Below are positions 11,728 to 22,225 of a stretch of DNA of 64,000 nucleotides, in pieces; position 1 is the stretch's first letter, and each line of letters opens with the position of its first letter. Under the pieces are notes generated by a model. It saw only the letters and a program-made list of their open reading frames with translations, made no database searches and was not told where the DNA came from. A program made the translations under genes and the position numbers. This DNA is from Hirudinaria manillensis (taxonomy: Eukaryota > Annelida > Clitellata > Hirudinida > Hirudinidae): positions 2,536,001 to 2,600,000 of the forward strand of contig CM067537.1 in the NCBI GenBank assembly GCA_034509925.1. Reading direction: 5' to 3'.

Positions 11728-11990
11728 GTAGTCAAATCTCGCTACTATGCCACCCGTCGGGACCGGGCAAAAGTGGCATCACTATGCGAAAGTGGCATCA
11801 CTATGCGAAAGTGGCATAGTAAAGACGGTTTGTAAAAACGGTCATTTTTCGTTTATAAAATAAAAACGGATTTAATTTCTCAAGTTACCCTTTTCAAAAT
11901 CGTTGGCTGCCGCATCTTCCCTCGGCGGATCTTGTTGTCTATCCGATCGCACGCTTGCACCACACCAGGCTTGCGAATCCGATATTTCAA
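11728..11990 (-). mobile_element. pogo/Tigger-like DNA transposon end
   Basis: Reading on the minus strand, this matches 51120-51335 and 48430-48640: a transposase-derived segment (TCGCAAG-CTGGTG...), then GTAACTTGAGAA, then a palindromic end with ACTATGCCAC units. The outer end TAGTCAAATCTCGCTACTAT at 11728 resembles the CAGT-type terminal repeats of Tigger elements and abuts a TA. It appears to have inserted into, or joined with, the gag start of the LTR remnant before it. No intact transposase is present. Confidence 0.55.
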
Positions 11991-12569
11991 TAATATTGTG
12001 ATAGTAGTATTGATTGTTGTTGTAGTGGCAATGAATAAGCTTACATGATGCTACCATTAATTAAGTATTTCTGGGTTTGAATGTAATTGAAATAAATCAG
12101 CTTTAAATAAATTAACTTTATTAAGATTATAACTTTTGAGTCACTTATTATGAGTTGTAAATTGCTGGCCAACATGATAAATATCAAGATTTCGAACAGA
12201 TTATGTTTGGCTTGATTGTGTGGGCTCTTAACGGCTGCGCGTAAGCAGACTAGGTTGCCACGCGCCTCATCTCATTATTAAATAAGAATCAAATGTTTAA
12301 AAAGTTGCGGCCAAGGAATAGGATTCAGCTATTAAATTAAATTTCTGCATCCCCTTCCCTATACGATTCAACAACGAACTTGAGAAATAACTAATTAAAA
12401 ATTCAATAAAAAGTTTGCACTGATTTTATCTATTTTAAATTTTCAAATTTGTTTATTTTTAAATATATAAAACGTTTCTTTTTAATGTTTCAATGTTCTG
12501 GTCGAAAAACTATATTGTGCTTGACTAATTCGTAATTCTATCGTTGGGCGTTGCTCTTCCTGTTATGCC
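11991..12569. other. AT-rich upstream region of the atlastin-like gene
   Basis: No further gene was recognised. It presumably includes the promoter of the gene beginning at 12570, but no clear core promoter element stands out. Confidence 0.4.
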
Positions 12570-14813
12570 ATGGCGGTATTTGAAGGTAGTTTCTGTGTTT
12601 TAATTATTTTGAAAATCCGGAGGGGACCTTTTTATTTTGTGATGACAAAATCGCAAACGACTTTTTATGTCATGTTGTTACATCGATTTGTGTTGGTCGA
12701 GTTCCATTAATTTTTTTAGAGATTATTTAAACGTTTTTTACGATCAGCCTAATAATTGGCTCACTATATTCACCTAAATATTTAAATCATTACTTATTTT
12801 ATCAAAACAATAGCTCTTCAAATTTTGGAATGTAAGGGCAACGGTAACTATGAATTTAACGAAGATGCCCTCTCAAGAATCTTCCTCGATAGTGAGGTGC
12901 AGTCCAGCAAAGTCATGATTATGGCTGGAGTTGGAAACATTAGGAAAGGAAATTCATTTCTACTTAATGTCTTGATGAGATACCTAAGGAATTTTAAGAA
13001 AGGGGTGAGTTGCCTCTATCTTTTAGGCTAATATTTAGGTTGACATTGTTAATTTTTCTGTTTTTGTTCAACAATTTCATTTTATGATCTGAATAACTGC
13101 TTGATAATAATGACAAAAGAGTATTTTTTCATATTCAAATGATTCTTAAAGAATGCTTAGAATTATATGCAACAGATATTGCTATCGTGCAATTTAATAA
13201 ACACATTTGAACTTTTAAAATGACAATTCTATTTCAGGGTTGGATGGATTGCTCTAATGAGCCAGTTGATGGCTTCCCGTGGAAACACGGCAATGACCCT
13301 GTAACCAAAGGTATCTATATGTGGAGTGAACCATTCTTTATTTCTAATTTGTGGGGTAAAAAGGTGGGTTTTTGTATTTTTTTGTTTTTAAGTATCAGAA
13401 CACAGTCTGAATGTGTGGATCATTTACATTGGATCACTTTAAGTTTAGATATTAGAGAATTTAATTAATTTAAATTGAGCAATAATTTGAATGTTGCATG
13501 ACATTACCAGGTCTGTGTCCTCCTCATGGATGTTCAAGGTTTTGATAAATCATTGTCAACATTAGAGTCTCAGAAGATGTTCCTCTTAAGCTCTATTATT
13601 GCTTCTAAGCTGATTTGGAGCCCTGCAAAATTTAATGAATTTAAGGGTTTCAAGGTTTTTGAATTAACTTGCAAAATATTTAAAATTGTTATTATATGAA
13701 ATTATTACTGTTACTTAAAATACAATATTATATTAGTTAATAGTTCTCCAATTATCTATCTAGATAATTCTAATAATAGGTATCATATAATTTATTTTGA
13801 AAGTGTCATAAAGATTGTAAAACTACTTTCAAGCAATAATTGAGCCACTAATATTTAGAAGATTTATGATTGTATTCCTTAATGAACTCAACCATTTTAA
13901 ACAATAAATTTCCTTTAATTTCTTTAAAGCATTTGATTGATTATGACACTCTGGCAAGGAAGACTTATAAAAAAAAGTTCTTCCAGGTATGTTTTAGTTT
14001 AGAAGCTTATGAATGTAATGGCACATTTTACTTAGGCAATAAGTAATGACTCTCTGTTTTGTTCTTCTAATTATTTTAAAATTACATTGCAGACTTTGTT
14101 CGTTATGATGCGAGACGTGCCTGACGAAGATTTTGGATTTACTAATAGTGTAGAGTATTTCTTAGACAAAAATAAGGTTCAAAAGAATATGATTTTACTA
14201 ATAAATTTAGAAATTAATGTAATGTGATTGATGAATATTTGTTGAAGATAACTTCTATATTATATATAGATAGATAATATATATAGATTATAGTTTTTTA
14301 TGGTTTGCAATGAATCAATAAGCTGTACATTCAGTGAAAATTAATTCTAATTTTAAAAAAATTAAAGAATTACTAACACAACAGTATTTATATTAATTTC
14401 TTATTTTATTTACTCTAAAATTCTTCCTCAGAAAAATCCGAGTATTATATCCACACTGTTAAAATTAACGAAGAACCTACGCTGCATTCTTATGCCAGAT
14501 CCTGGCAGTCATGTTAAGAGTGAAGCATTTCATGGCTGTCTGACAGATGAGGGTTGTTATAAGAACAGATTAACAATTAGAAATTTGTGAGTTACTAGAA
14601 TATTCTTTGATGATAATATTATTCCAGATATTGATCCAGACTTCAAGATGTATCTTAAGCTTGCAGTAGAGGAGCTGGTCTATCCCATTTGTGGTAGGGA
14701 AATATTTGGCAAAGAAATGACAGGAAAGGAAATGTTTGAGTTTATCAAGGTGATGATGCTTAAGAACATGTCTGAATATATATCTGTTATTTTGCTTGAA
14801 TCTGTGAACATAT

Positions 14814-14962
14814 TGTAATAACCCGGGGTCCTCAAACTAATTATAGAAGGTCAGGTTTATTGAAAGTTGTCAGATGGCTTGTAAGATGCACGATGCTTCA
14901 AATGTCTAAGTCTTGAAATCTGCTGTTCTCTAATTCTCGCTCTACTTTCCGAGATAAATCCA
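14814..14962 (-). repeat. 3' LTR
   Basis: 149 bp, identical by eye to 16088-16236. The ORF stop codon (14898-14900) lies inside this LTR, so the last twenty or so residues are LTR-encoded. Confidence 0.9.
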
Positions 14963-16007
14963 TTCTTCCAACAATCTCATGGCTGCAAATCCCAGATCCA
15001 TTTGCTTTGCCATCTTCTGGGATTTCTGTCTCCTCCCTTTTATTTCTGCGTCCCGCAAGTTTCAGTCGCGGAACATCGCCATTTCTATGCTCAACCTCCT
15101 GCTCCACCATGTCGCCGGATCTCAGACTCTCTACAGGATCACCTGCTCCATTTTCCTTGCTAGGCACTCTCCCGAAATCCCGAGCACTCCCTTCTGTTAT
15201 TTCCAATGGAGCCGAAACATCAGCTGGTAAATCCATGGGCTGTTCTGTAGACTCTACTTGTTCCACCATCAACTTTGTGTGCTTCACTGGTAACTCAATG
15301 TCCTTCACCGGTAACTCCTCGGGCGGTACTAATAACTTCGCAGACTCTGTCGGGAAATCCATTGGCTGTTCTGTAGACTCTACTTGTTCCACCATCAAAT
15401 CCGTGCGTTCCACCGGCAACTCCACGTGACTCATCAGTAACTCCTCGGGCTGCACCAACAACTCCATATGATCCACCGGCAATCCCACAGGCTCCTCCCA
15501 AAGTTCCACCTGCTCCACTACAACCTCCGTGAGCTCTCTGGGCCCTGCTGACGACTCGACCTGATCTGGTAACTCTATGGGCTCCAACGTCGAGTTCTCT
15601 AAGTCTGCCATCACGCACAGAGTTTCTGGAGACACGCACGCACTGTGGTTGGATGTGCCTTCTAATGACTCCATCCCAATGCTGCCAGAAACGGTACTTG
15701 GAACATCAGAACTCTTCTCAGTAGAGTTTCCACCAGAAACCAAAGAGGCATCCTGACGCGGAACCGCTGTGCCTTTCAAATCGCCCCTAATACTCCTAAT
15801 ACACTCCCTCAAATCCTCTGCTAATTCTCTCAGCAACTTACGATATTCAGACTCGAATTCGTATTCCTCCGGGTCATGGCCATTCTCTGTCAGCCATGCC
15901 CCAAGTCGTTCTCGTATCTCAGCTTTCGTGCCTTTGCAATCCAGGCCACGATCTCTCAATTCTTGTCTCAATCGAGGCACGTACAATTCATCCAAGTATT
16001 TCGGCAT
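14898..16007 (-). CDS. SAP-domain protein of the LTR element (369 aa)
   Basis: Starts at ATG 16007, about 80 bp inside the 5' LTR. Residues 5-39 (LDELYVPRLRQELRDRGL, then KGTKAEIRERL-AWL) match the SAP motif, a two-helix DNA/RNA-binding fold known from chromatin proteins. Residues about 50-75 are charged and helical. The middle (about 140-290) is made of imperfect repeats around VEQVESTEQPMD and P-EELPVK, giving a very acidic, proline-rich stretch. No zinc knuckle, protease or polymerase motif was seen. It may act as a gag-like nucleic-acid binder, or the repeats may reflect relaxed constraint. The frame is fully open. Confidence 0.7.
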   Translation of the reverse strand: MPKYLDELYVPRLRQELRDRGLDCKGTKAEIRERLGAWLTENGHDPEEYEFESEYRKLLRELAEDLRECIRSIRGDLKGTAVPRQDASLVSGGNSTEKSSDVPSTVSGSIGMESLEGTSNHSACVSPETLCVMADLENSTLEPIELPDQVESSAGPRELTEVVVEQVELWEEPVGLPVDHMELLVQPEELLMSHVELPVERTDLMVEQVESTEQPMDFPTESAKLLVPPEELPVKDIELPVKHTKLMVEQVESTEQPMDLPADVSAPLEITEGSARDFGRVPSKENGAGDPVESLRSGDMVEQEVEHRNGDVPRLKLAGRRNKREETEIPEDGKANGSGICSHEIVGRMDLSRKVERELENSRFQDLDI

Positions 16008-16087
16008 CCTTCACTTTTCAACCAACAAACTTCTACCTTAGTTACTCTTGGACACCCTTTAACTCTAAATCCAACTCCTGACACCAA

Positions 16088-16236
16088 TGTAATAACCCGG
16101 GGTCCTCAAACTAATTATAGAAGGTCAGGTTTATTGAAAGTTGTCAGATGGCTTGTAAGATGCACGATGCTTCAAATGTCTAAGTCTTGAAATCTGCTGT
16201 TCTCTAATTCTCGCTCTACTTTCCGAGATAAATCCA
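16088..16236 (-). repeat. 5' LTR
   Basis: 149 bp, identical by eye to 14814-14962. The putative primer-binding site follows at 16072-16087 (minus strand). Confidence 0.9.
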
Positions 16237-16585
16237 TTTGTCAAGGTTCCTAACCAAAGAGTCTGAATAGCACCAATTAATTAATTCTCAAATTATATTG
16301 CCACTAAATTTAATTAATTATTAAATTAATTAATCGGCAATATAATTTTAATTATTCTTCAATTTATTGGATCTAGGGATCCAACAATATTTATGGATTT
16401 TTGAGGATAAGTTATTTCATTGCAACTATATGAAAGTTGCACTGATTTTAATATTAATGTTATTAATAGCTAACTTGCAAAAAGGAGGCATGATTGGTAG
16501 TGAATTATGTCTTTGCAGGTATTATATAATATATTATATTATTATATAAATTGTATTATATAAATTCAATAAAAATATTATCTAG
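16237..16585. other. Intron-like AT-rich sequence after the LTR element
   Basis: Contains an open stretch at 16367-16549 that I could not match to atlastin or to anything else. Probably intronic. Confidence 0.4.
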
Positions 16586-17725
16586 TTGGATTGTGAAGTG
16601 GTTGTTAAAGGTTTTTGATCAATACAAAGATAATAGTAATAAACTAATAAACCAACAGGCTTACTGTAAACTTTTTAAAGAGACTAAAGAAAAAATTCCA
16701 GAGCCTGAAGCTTTCATGGAGGTGATTACTGTTTTTATGGATGAACAAATGGATGAAATAAGTCTGTTTATTGATATTGTTTTGTTAATTGCTATTCCAA
16801 CAAAGGCTACAAATGAAGTAGACAATATAACTTCTATTGTTGAAGCTCAAGATACGTACAGGAAAGAAATGGATAAGGTTAAATGATGATAATGGTGTCA
16901 TAATTTTGAATACTAATTTTGGGAAATAATTTCTAATTGCTAACAGCTGTATAACATCATGGATGATCAATATCCTAATATGGATTATAGCTTCTTCAAT
17001 TCATATCATGAAAAGAGTTACAAAATTGCCTTAGAAGTGTGGAGGTAAGATGTGATATTTGGTGAACAGCCACGTAATAGTCAACACGGATATACTTGTT
17101 ATGAACAGACAAATTTCCATGATTTTAATTTATTATTATTATCAGATCTTCATTAATGGACAAAAAAAGAAGAAATTCTGATGAAATGGTGAAAGATAAG
17201 CTCAGAAGATTATGTAATGATTACAAGGAGGAGTTTTGTATTGAGGTTACTTTCTTCTGTTTTTGAATTTTTGTTTCATTCTTAAAAAATAATTGCAAGT
17301 GCCAAATAAACACTGGTGCTTATCTAAATGCAAGGTTTTGGACTAATTAATTTCCATTAGTCCAAGTGATGTATTAGCTTTGAACTTCTTGAGGCATGAT
17401 GAATTTCTACTCAATTTTTAAAATTATAAAAAACTTTTATAATGTTTTAAAAACTCCAATTTGATGATATATATATTACTTTATAATGTTACAGGGTTTT
17501 GGGACAAGCCTAAATCAATGCTGGATGAGTAAAGATTTCAATGATACGTTAAGTATCTGTGAAAGCAAGAAGGAGCAATAGAAATGATTATTCATAAACA
17601 GTAGGAATATATTATTCCTGATTATTTGGGTTTACTGAAAAGTTGAATCATTCTCCTGGTCATCTTGTAGTTCTGGTTATGATTTATGTGTATGTTGCCA
17701 AGGAATAAAGCTTTTGCTTGTGTTC

Positions 17726-18337
17726 TCAAGTGTGGGGAAGTACATGGCCATGGCCAGCATGGTGTAGGATCTTTGTTAATTTGGAGAAAAAGTTGAGTAG
17801 TAGCATTAACAGCAACAGGGGCATTTCATCCAAGAAACCAAACTCTGAATATTTTGTCAATCGTGGTTCTAGTGGTCGAGGTGGTAGCGCATGGTTGTCT
17901 GGAAACGTCGAATCGCAGTTCTGTGGCACAAGATTGTTATGTATGGTGGCAATCAGCTCTTTCTCTTCCTCGATTGAATCCAGGACAAAGGAATCGATGA
18001 ATTCTCGAGGATTGAAAAGAAACAGAACATGGTCCTGACCACCTCTTTCCCTTCCTCTGAACAGTGAGATACTTAATATGTGGGAGTTCCTGCTGACAAC
18101 TATTACGACCCTATTCTCGTCTGACGGTTCTCCTAGGGATGTACTAAAAACGAGATCTTTGGGTGGAGGATTTGTGTCGGATATGATGTTGGAGCCGACC
18201 GATCTGAGATTTTGATGATTTTCGAGCAAGTAACTCTTTTTCCAAGAATTGTCGAAGGGCAGAATTCTTAGTGATGCAGATGCAGTCTTTTGACCTAGTT
18301 CTGAGCAGTTACCCATTCGTATGGGAAGAGTTTGCAA
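17726..18337 (-). CDS. Unrecognised ORF, 203 codons
   Basis: A long open frame preceded by an ATCGCAG splice-acceptor-like sequence at about 18340, so it may be an internal or last exon. The first in-frame ATG (near 18316) gives MGNCSELGQ, a possible N-myristoylation/palmitoylation start. Composition is mixed, with VVIVVSRNSHILSISLF (a beta-rich stretch), an acidic EEEKEL segment and a Pro-rich region. The end is leucine-rich with LLLLMLLLNFF. I do not recognise a family. It lies between the atlastin-like gene and the PGD pseudogene, on the opposite strand to both. It could be a chance ORF, but 203 codons is long for DNA this AT-rich. Confidence 0.35.
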   Translation of the reverse strand: MQTLPIRMGNCSELGQKTASASLRILPFDNSWKKSYLLENHQNLRSVGSNIISDTNPPPKDLVFSTSLGEPSDENRVVIVVSRNSHILSISLFRGRERGGQDHVLFLFNPREFIDSFVLDSIEEEKELIATIHNNLVPQNCDSTFPDNHALPPRPLEPRLTKYSEFGFLDEMPLLLLMLLLNFFSKLTKILHHAGHGHVLPHT

Positions 18338-18548
18338 CGTCTGCGATCAATTCACGTGGACAAAACAATTTAAACATGAAGCATTTAACACTTCAATAGC
18401 AGGTCTCAAGGTAACAATCGTAATGAAAGTTTTGTAGGGTAGCTAGGGGCTTGAGTTTCTTTCCGTAAGTTAAATCAACGAACGTTTTGATCGGAAGCTA
18501 AGATCGTTGTATTTTATTCATTTTGCGTTTTACTTTTTCCTTTTGGTT

Positions 18549-18672
18549 GATTGCTGTATAATCACGTGTTTTGTTATCAATTAGGCTTTCAAATTAGTTG
18601 TAAAAGAAAGGATTGCTGTATAATCACGTGTTTTGTTATCAATTAGGCTTTCAAATTAGTTGTAAAAGAAAG
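18549..18672. repeat. 62-bp perfect tandem duplication
   Basis: Two identical head-to-tail units beginning GATTGCTGTATAATCACGTG. It ends five bases before the ATG of the PGD pseudogene, so it duplicates the 5' leader or promoter-proximal region. Confidence 0.9.
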
Positions 18673-18676
18673 GATC

Positions 18677-21210
18677 ATGTCTGAAGAAAATTTGTGAGTT
18701 GTTTTTTTTTTTGCAGAAAATGTATTCCTGGTTGTGTGACCTTGTTTTAAGATTTACATATTCCTAACCAATATTGAATCGCTTTTATTTACAAAAATAG
18801 TTTAAACTAAAGGTATCGGTCTGTGAGCAAAATACGTCGCAGGTGTCTTCGACTTGGGGACTGTAGGATGATATGATTGTCGTGTACCTGAAAGGTCGCG
18901 TCAACTAGTTTATGCCTTTTGGCTAGTCCCTGCGGACTTTGGCTGGTGGTGCACGTGGCTGTTGAAGAACAGGCGTGAGTGCGTGATATTACTGCTATTT
19001 ATTATTAACCATCATAGCCCATATTGCTATGAATTTATTATGCAAATTTATATTTGCAGGACTGATATTGCTCTAATTGGGCTGGCTGTGATGGGTCAGA
19101 ATCTGGTTTTGAATATGGATGATCATGGTTTCAAGGTGAGTGGTTACATAATTTGACGAGTTACATAACTGACGACGAAGCTTTATTTTATTATTTCGTC
19201 ACAAATCAACTGAAACTTTACTAAACTACTTTGTAAAACTATGATAGTAGTTTGATGGTTGTAATTTATATAATAAATTATTTTGTTTTCTGAAAATATC
19301 ATTCAATTATTACATCATTAAACATTCAATTTCACATCAAAAATGCACCTCTTTCTATTGCATCAGCGTAAAAAAACTCTGGTAAACTCTCGATAAATGA
19401 CGTTACAAAAGTCAACTAAGTAACAACAAAACGTCTTGCCAACTCCTCTGCCATCACCATCATCATCCTCACTCTCACCCACACGTGCATGCACAGGTCT
19501 GCGTCTACAACAGAACGGTGGCAAAGGTCAACAAGTTCTTGGCCAACGAGGCAAAAGGAACGAAAGTTGTCGGAAGTGGAAGTCTGGAGGAAATGGTTTC
19601 CAAGCTGAAGACGCCGAGGAAGGTGGTGATGCTCGTCAAGGCAGGGAAACCCGTCGACGACTTCATTGACAAACTGATGAGTGAATGCAAGCCTGATGAT
19701 TGATTTGGTGATGATGATTACGGTGATGGTGATGATGATGGTACTTTTAGTAAGTTGTTGGTAGCTGGAATGTGATGATGATAATGATGAGTGAAGGAAT
19801 AATTATAAATGAGTGATGGTGGTAATACTTACTATTAAGATATCAAAGGATGGTTTGTTATGGTGATAATGATCTGCCCTATTGTTATGGGTGGTCAATT
19901 AATCATTGCTTATTAATTGAGCTCATTAACATATTAAAATGTATTCAAATCTAGGTGCCTCTGCCGCAGCCTTGTGACATTATAATAGATGGAGGCAACT
20001 CAGAATACACAGATTCTCTTGTAAGTGACTCTTTGTTTTCATTAATTTTATGATTAATTTATTATATTTAATATAATTATTGAGGTTATATAGGTATTGA
20101 GGATTATTATCATCATCATCATTATTATTATTATTATCATTATTTAAGACTTGTTATTGTTTCTTTTAACAATAAATTTAAATTAAGCCAAGAATATGGA
20201 TTCTTAAATTGCTTAAAAATAAGAGAGATCTTTTAAATCAAGAATAATTTATTAAAAATTATAATTTATAATAATAATAATAATAATAATAAGAGGAGAG
20301 AAAAGTCCCTGAAAGAAGGGCCTGTACTTCGTGGGGTCAGGTGTCAGTGGGGGAGAGGAGGGTGCCAGGAGAGGACCATCGCTCATGCCAGGGGGTCCCC
20401 TGAAGCTTGGTGGGTTTCGTGGTGGTCGTCAGGCCTTTCATCAAGGACATCTTCCAAAGCATTGCTGCCAAAGTGGATGGTCAGCCTTGCTGTGATTGGG
20501 TGAGAGTCGACCAATCAGTGAACTACTTATGTTTAGTCGAATGTTACATTTTAGATTTATGAATTAACTTTGATTCATGACGAATATGTTTATTCAAATT
20601 ATTTATTTATTCATTTATTTATTTACTTTTTTATTTATTATATTTATTTTTGTTGCCATTTTTTTTGTTACAACAGCATTTTATCCTTTTCCTGGCATTT
20701 TCAACTGATCATTTTTTTTTCAATTTCTTCAACTGAAGGTCTGTTCCGGTGGTTCTGGTCACTTTGTGAAGATGGTTCACAACGGCATTGAATATAGAGA
20801 CATATAGTTGATCTGTGAGGCCTATCAGTCCGTCCTTAGACTGTCCAATGATGGCCAAAGTAATTTATTTATTTGTTTATTTATTTATATATTTATTATT
20901 GCTTTATTAGCCTTCGAGGCAACTGCTGTCATAACTAACACCACAATGACCTATTAAAATAAATTCTAGAAAATTTGACACATTGAAAAAAATCCAAAGT
21001 CTTTATTTTTAAAATTTTATTATTAAAGACATTGATTAGTATCACCATCAACATGACAGTATCTAACCATTCTTTTACTTCTTTCTTGCAGGCTCTCAGG
21101 GACTATTTCGGAGGTCACACCTATTCCCTTCTGAATGTTCCGAAGGTGTTCATCCATACCGATTGGACCAGCAGGGGGGTAGGGTCACTGCCACCACCTA
21201 CAACTCCTGA
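18677..21210 (+). pseudogene. 6-phosphogluconate dehydrogenase (PGD) pseudogene with introns
   Basis: Exons: 18677-18693 (MSEEN), 19060-19135 ([14 protein letters not shown], the NADP-binding Rossmann start), 19497-19676 (YNRTVAKV...LANEAKGTKVVG), 19955-20020 (DIIIDGGNSEY), about 20298-20500 ([14 protein letters not shown]...SLMPGG), about 20740-20859 (GHFVKMVHNGIEY) and 21092-21210 (RDYFGGHTY...IHTDWT). The enzyme makes ribulose 5-phosphate and NADPH in the pentose phosphate pathway. Breaks: the donor after 19676 reads ATGAGT instead of GTGAGT. The 20.3-kb exon has at least two frameshifts after SLMPGG. The 20.74-kb exon has TAG where Q follows GIEYxD(M/I). A frameshift lies near 21170. The whole helical middle (about residues 200-430) is absent. 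Retained introns mean it arose by DNA duplication, not retrotransposition. Confidence 0.9.
18773..18996 (-). repeat. Dispersed ~224-bp repeat, copy 1
   Basis: Matches 56453-56677 in the same orientation with perhaps 85-90% identity over the whole length and sharp edges (ATTGAATCG ... ATTACTGCT). On the minus strand an AATAAAA signal sits near the end, which suggests the 3' end or LTR of a retroelement. It lies in the first intron of the PGD pseudogene. I do not recognise the family. Confidence 0.75.
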
Positions 21211-22170
21211 GTTGGGGGACCGGTTGGCTTGGTTTGACATAGGATTGGATTCAATTTGACTTTTTTTTGTCGATTTAATTAAAATTTGATTTGCACGGCA
21301 GTCGTTACTTGCAATGCCACCAAAATTGATTGTTGAACTTGAACTTTTGGATGATTTGTTTTTTTGTTGCGGGATCTTGCATCGTGTTTTAAATTGAGTT
21401 CTTATTAGTGACCAAATTAAAAAAGAAAACTTGACAGTCATGCATCGAACGGCCGATTGGGGCGCTTTATAAATGAACAGTAGTTGCCAAAATGGATGGC
21501 GTATCTTTGTTTGGCGATTTACTTGGAGGTGAAATGTACGAAGAGTGGAGGGGAAAGACGCGTTTTAAATTCTGTCAATCACACAGGAATTTTGTCTCAA
21601 TGTTTATTTATTTATTCTTTAATTAATTAATTATTATTTAAATGTTATTATCATCGTAGTCCGTCCTTGTCTTGGAAATGTTTCCATATAATTTTTGATC
21701 TTCAAATTGTCCCCGTATATCTATGTGTATGTCATACTAAGAGTGGTTAAGTGGCTTTGTTTGATATTAAGTTGATATTATGTTGATCTTATTATGAATT
21801 AATATTATTCAATGTACTCTTTGTTAATGTGAAGCCTGAAATATTGATTTTTGTGGATCTTATCTTCAATGTCTAAATAAATATTTAAATAAATTGATCG
21901 GTGTAAAAAAATAATCCCGATACAAAAAACAAAGCATGTATGAAGCTAATTCGATTGATACTAAGTTGACGTTTGAATTATTACTACTAATAAAATTGCT
22001 GTCTATTACAGATATTTATTATGTTATTTCATTATCATAATTTATTATAATGATCGGTTACGGTATTTCAATCCAGAAGATTGAACAGAATACAAACAGC
22101 TCAGCCCGGATTTGGGCAGCACCGCCATCCTCACCTGTAACTAGTGATCGACCGGGGCGTCAATTTTAGC

Positions 22171-22225
22171 CGGGGCCGGGTTAGGGGGAGCGGTCGCCGG
22201 GGGCAGCCGGGACCGGGGTTGGGGA
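22171..22225 (+). other. G-rich island with quadruplex potential
   Basis: A GC-rich patch in otherwise AT-rich DNA (22150-22226) holds at least six runs of three or more G separated by short loops, fitting the usual G-quadruplex pattern. The surrounding 21211-22821 has no recognised gene, only a possible start exon (MDGVSLFGDLL, 21491-21526, followed by a GTGAAA donor) of unknown identity. Confidence 0.55.

Larger units (their letters stand above)
14814..16236 (-). mobile_element. Small LTR retrotransposon (TRIM-like) with SAP-domain ORF
   Basis: Two apparently identical 149-bp direct repeats (14814-14962 and 16088-16236) flank the element. Read on the minus strand each begins TGGATTTATC and ends GGTTATTACA, the usual TG...CA. 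An AATAAA signal lies in each LTR. Immediately inside the upstream LTR is TTGGTGTCAGGAGTTGG, a primer-binding-site-like stretch with the TGG start. The internal region has one ORF and no protease, reverse transcriptase or integrase, so it must be moved in trans. Identical LTRs imply a recent event. The bases flanking the two ends (CATAT and TTTGT) do not form a target-site duplication. Confidence 0.85.
12570..17581 (+). pseudogene. Atlastin-like large GTPase, probably inactive
   Basis: Exons: 12570-12585, 12814-13004, 13238-13363, 13511-13654, 13930-13986, 14093-14176, 14432-14586, about 14628-14749, then past an LTR insertion 16586-16877, 16947-17044, 17146-17245 and 17495-17581. The order follows atlastins: RKG-SFLL P-loop (residues 46-53), WKHGNDPVTKGIYMWSEPF, LLMDVQG in place of DTQG, VMMRD for the guanine-specificity RD motif, then the helical middle domain (TSIVEAQDTYRKEM). 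Three problems appear. The P-loop lysine is asparagine (GNIRKGNS). A TGA lies in frame at 14588-14590, and the only candidate intron that removes it (41 bp) breaks the frame. A 1.4-kb LTR element lies between 14814 and 16236. The C-terminus ends without the paired membrane helices that fold atlastins into the ER membrane. Residue order and spacing otherwise hold well, so it may instead be a diverged, catalytically dead gene. Confidence 0.72.

Noticed and set aside
14587-14627. 41-bp intron to explain the TGA in the atlastin-like gene
   Set aside because: GT..AG is present, but removing it leaves the downstream exon out of frame.
15007-15429. Plus-strand Ser/Thr/Cys-rich repeats opposite the LTR element ORF
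   Set aside because: Antisense of the repetitive acidic region of the SAP-domain ORF.
18840-18960. tRNA-like stem around GGCTAGTCCCTGCGGACTTT
   Set aside because: No full cloverleaf or anticodon arm, and the sequence is part of a dispersed repeat.
21491-21526. MDGVSLFGDLLG as the first exon of a gene
   Set aside because: Good start and donor, but no following exon could be matched, so it is not listed as a gene.
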